Shown: piece by piece, positions 31,090-32,792 of the stretch | How the letters are laid out: each line of letters opens with the position of its first letter | Numbering within the stretch: position 1 is the first letter of the stretch | The notes under the pieces: generated by a model | The model's input: only the letters and a program-made list of their open reading frames with translations | Told to the model about the DNA's origin: nothing | Databases searched by the model: none | Source of the DNA: Proteus vulgaris | Lineage (GTDB): Bacteria > Pseudomonadota > Gammaproteobacteria > Enterobacterales > Enterobacteriaceae | Length of the DNA: 32,792 nucleotides | Direction: 5' to 3' | Assembly: GCF_016239305.1 (NCBI RefSeq) | Contig: NZ_JAEHOQ010000032.1 | Coordinates: forward strand, 1-32,792 | Program-made: the position numbers and the translations under genes

Positions 31090-31751
31090 TGTTCATGCCT
31101 CCATATACTGTGAGTGTATTTAAGCCAATAACCACTATATGTATCTCTCTTGCTCAATCTGTCTGGTCGATGATGTAATATTTCTTGGTTACCAATATAA
31201 AGTGCAGCATGACAAGGTTTTGATGTGCCTAAACAAACTAGGATCACATCTCCTTCTTGAATATCATCAACCTGATAAAAACCTTGGTTTTGTATATTGT
31301 CTAAATACAAGTTCTGATTTGAATACCACCACTCATCATTACGTTTAAAATCAGTTAATGATATATTTGCCAAGTGATAGCTATCTCGGATAATTGAATA
31401 GCAATCTTGGGTACCATGACTGAATGTACGGCCTAAAAGTGGTGGGATAGGATTAAATTTATAAAGTTTGTTATTACAGGCTAACCACCAAGGCAAACCT
31501 GTTTTTAACTGAAATGTTCTATCACCCGAACTAAGGAAAGGTTGATAATTGGGATGACTATGCACAATGGCTATAATATCGGCATAACATTCAGCCGTAA
31601 TCCAATCATCAGGATTAATTTCAAAATAGTGAGCCGGCGTTGGATGAATATTACGACAAGGAAAATAACGATCTCCTGAAACTACGCCACATGATTCCCT
31701 CACTCCTTCCGCTTTCGCGTGAGCGATAATTTCTTTTTCGATATTAATCAT
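31026..31751 (-). CDS. K: Lambda-like tail tip protein K, JAB plus NlpC/P60 peptidase
   Basis: A 241-residue protein with two peptidase folds. The N-terminal JAB/MPN metallopeptidase-like part has IVHSHPNYQPFLSSGDRTF (His-x-His and Ser-x-x-Asp). The C-terminal NlpC/P60 part has the likely catalytic Cys in THGTQDCYSIIRDSYH and His in SKPCHAALYIGNQEILHH. Together they match lambda gpK, which is thought to cut peptidoglycan during DNA entry. The gap to L is two bases. The end overlaps I. Confidence 0.88.
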   Translation of the reverse strand: MINIEKEIIAHAKAEGVRESCGVVSGDRYFPCRNIHPTPAHYFEINPDDWITAECYADIIAIVHSHPNYQPFLSSGDRTFQLKTGLPWWLACNNKLYKFNPIPPLLGRTFSHGTQDCYSIIRDSYHLANISLTDFKRNDEWWYSNQNLYLDNIQNQGFYQVDDIQEGDVILVCLGTSKPCHAALYIGNQEILHHRPDRLSKRDTYSGYWLKYTHSIWRHEQWSNYSLQAIYADLDVNLNLK

Positions 31752-31753
31752 GA

Positions 31754-32458
31754 TTAACCCAGCTTATTGGCTCCTAAAAAACCACCAAATGGCATAGGTA
31801 AAGGACGGGGATAACGTAATAAACAACCACTGAATTTTTTAGAGCAACGATCTTTCGTGAGATCAGAAGTGGCTTGATCTTTCTCATTGGCAATAGCTGG
31901 GCCATCATATCCGCAGTCATAACCTCTATAGCGCCAAGGGCAGATATCAGCTTGAATAACCCTAGCAGGTATCAACGCATTATCTGTTTCTGTCGGTAAA
32001 GCAAGAATATAAGTCACAAAATCAGAATCTGCATTTTCACGCTGTTCTATCAAGTATTTTTGAACAACTTCTCGACTAGGATCAGCTTGAGGATTTCCAT
32101 TAGGATAGTTAACTGCATCAAGATATTGCTCAAGAACCTGTCTTCTTGTCACTACTGCACCTAATGCATCATCATAACTTTTATTTATGCTATTTAATAA
32201 ACCATCTATATTTGCAAATGTCATTTTAGGTCTATTAGAAGCACCTTGAGCCGTCATATTAAATCCCGTAACCTGTACAGGATACGGCTCATAGCGCATT
32301 CCTTGCCATATTACTGGTTGCAATACACCATTCATACCATCATGAAAACGATAAATATCGCCACCAAACCGGCTTAAATCAATTTCATATAATTCAAGCA
32401 TGGCTTTTTGTTCTATGTTAGTAACATCGATTGTCATATTTGCAGGAATATCTCTCAT
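31754..32458 (-). CDS. L: Lambda-like minor tail protein L
   Basis: A 234-residue tail tip protein. The C-terminal part has four cysteines at 173, 182, 205 and 212 (ADICPWRYRGYDCGYDG and DRCSKKFSGCLLRYP). Lambda gpL and its relatives bind an iron-sulfur cluster through four such cysteines, so this probably does also. The ATG overlaps the M stop by four bases (ATGA), meaning coupled translation. It forms the ring between the tail terminator hub and J. Confidence 0.9.
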   Translation of the reverse strand: MRDIPANMTIDVTNIEQKAMLELYEIDLSRFGGDIYRFHDGMNGVLQPVIWQGMRYEPYPVQVTGFNMTAQGASNRPKMTFANIDGLLNSINKSYDDALGAVVTRRQVLEQYLDAVNYPNGNPQADPSREVVQKYLIEQRENADSDFVTYILALPTETDNALIPARVIQADICPWRYRGYDCGYDGPAIANEKDQATSDLTKDRCSKKFSGCLLRYPRPLPMPFGGFLGANKLG

Positions 32459-32781
32459 GCAACCACCTCTTCAAATATACAACTGATATTCCAAACAGTA
32501 TTATTAGGAGTGGTCTGCCAACTTCGACAAACAAATCGGCGTTTTATATTGTCATCACTGGTTAACCATAAAAAAGATCCTACAGCCCCCCTTTCTTGTA
32601 AAAATAGATCTATTTTCTTGCCGATCTCGACTGTCTTTATAAAAGAGAGTTGATACGTTTTTAATTGATTATTGATCCCGTCTTTAACTCTTTGCTCATA
32701 ACCATTACCAAATTTTGCAACTTTAACTTTGGGTTCATGACTCACTTGATAACCGAATTCGGGTCGCCATATAAATTCCAT
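32455..32781 (-). CDS. M: Lambda-like minor tail protein M
   Basis: A 108-residue protein of the minor tail M family (lambda gpM is 109 residues). It begins with MEFIWRPEFGYQVSHEPKVK and contains KFGNGYEQRVKDGINNQ and GSFLWLTSDDNIKRRFVCRSW, typical of M. Starts with GGAG eight bases upstream near the window edge. Upstream genes (H and others) are outside the window. Confidence 0.9.
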   Translation of the reverse strand: MEFIWRPEFGYQVSHEPKVKVAKFGNGYEQRVKDGINNQLKTYQLSFIKTVEIGKKIDLFLQERGAVGSFLWLTSDDNIKRRFVCRSWQTTPNNTVWNISCIFEEVVA

Positions 32782-32792
32782 TTTTCTACTCC

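Larger units (their letters stand above)
21476..32792 (-). mobile_element. Late region of a lambda-like prophage (left part, incomplete)
   Basis: From right to left on the minus strand come tail tip genes M, L, K, I and J, a DUF6453-like gene, a tail fibre gene, terminators, a lysis cassette with spanins, then a gateway gene and a tail fibre fragment. The order of the tail genes is that of lambda. Genes for head, replication, repressor and integrase must lie beyond the right end. No attachment repeat can be recognised because only one edge is in view; the left edge falls somewhere in 21395-21480. Confidence 0.9.

Noticed and set aside
1-32792. CRISPR array, tRNA, rRNA, insertion sequence or integrase
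   Set aside because: Looked for on both strands; no regular spacer arrays, cloverleaf sequences, transposase or integrase motifs were seen.

Overview
The window looks like chromosome from a low-GC member of the Enterobacterales, most likely Proteus or a close Morganellaceae relative. This is judged from AT-rich DNA, close protein matches to E. coli DmsABC and YbdG, and a lambda-type prophage. The genus is inferred from composition and gene content, not from a marker gene.

The left part (1-21394) is ordinary accessory or housekeeping chromosome arranged as short, well-terminated units. It holds: a CatB-type acetyltransferase behind a hairpin-rich leader with a 15-codon ORF; a YqjM-like old yellow enzyme; small DUF2798 and DUF5713 proteins; an exported or anchored protein of unknown function; an OmpR/QseB-like response regulator with its sensor kinase; the AzlCD exporter with a divergent XRE-cupin regulator; a fold-type IV PLP aminotransferase; an HdeD-like membrane protein; a 546-residue cysteine-containing Ig-like protein of unknown role; a CRP-site-linked 24-codon small gene; the YbdG/MscM mechanosensitive channel; a DmsABC reductase operon; a DUF924 protein; a previously uncalled GhoT/OrtT-family toxin gene; a Rob-like AraC regulator; and a GNAT acetyltransferase.

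The dms operon is the best integrated unit. Its 330-base upstream region carries, in order, a ModE-type element, a NarL/NarP 7-2-7 site and an FNR site spaced for class II activation. This fits molybdate-, nitrate- and oxygen-controlled anaerobic respiration.

The right part (about 21476 to the end, running off the window) is the late region of a lambda-like prophage, transcribed leftwards: tail tip genes M, L, K, I and J, then a DUF6453-like protein, a tail fibre, two strong terminators, and a lysis cassette (holin, P5-like endolysin, Rz with Rz1 nested inside). Its left edge is a scar in which a phage gateway/neck gene runs out of frame into the 3' end of an unrelated tail fibre gene. No integrase, attachment repeat, tRNA, rRNA, insertion sequence or CRISPR array was seen.
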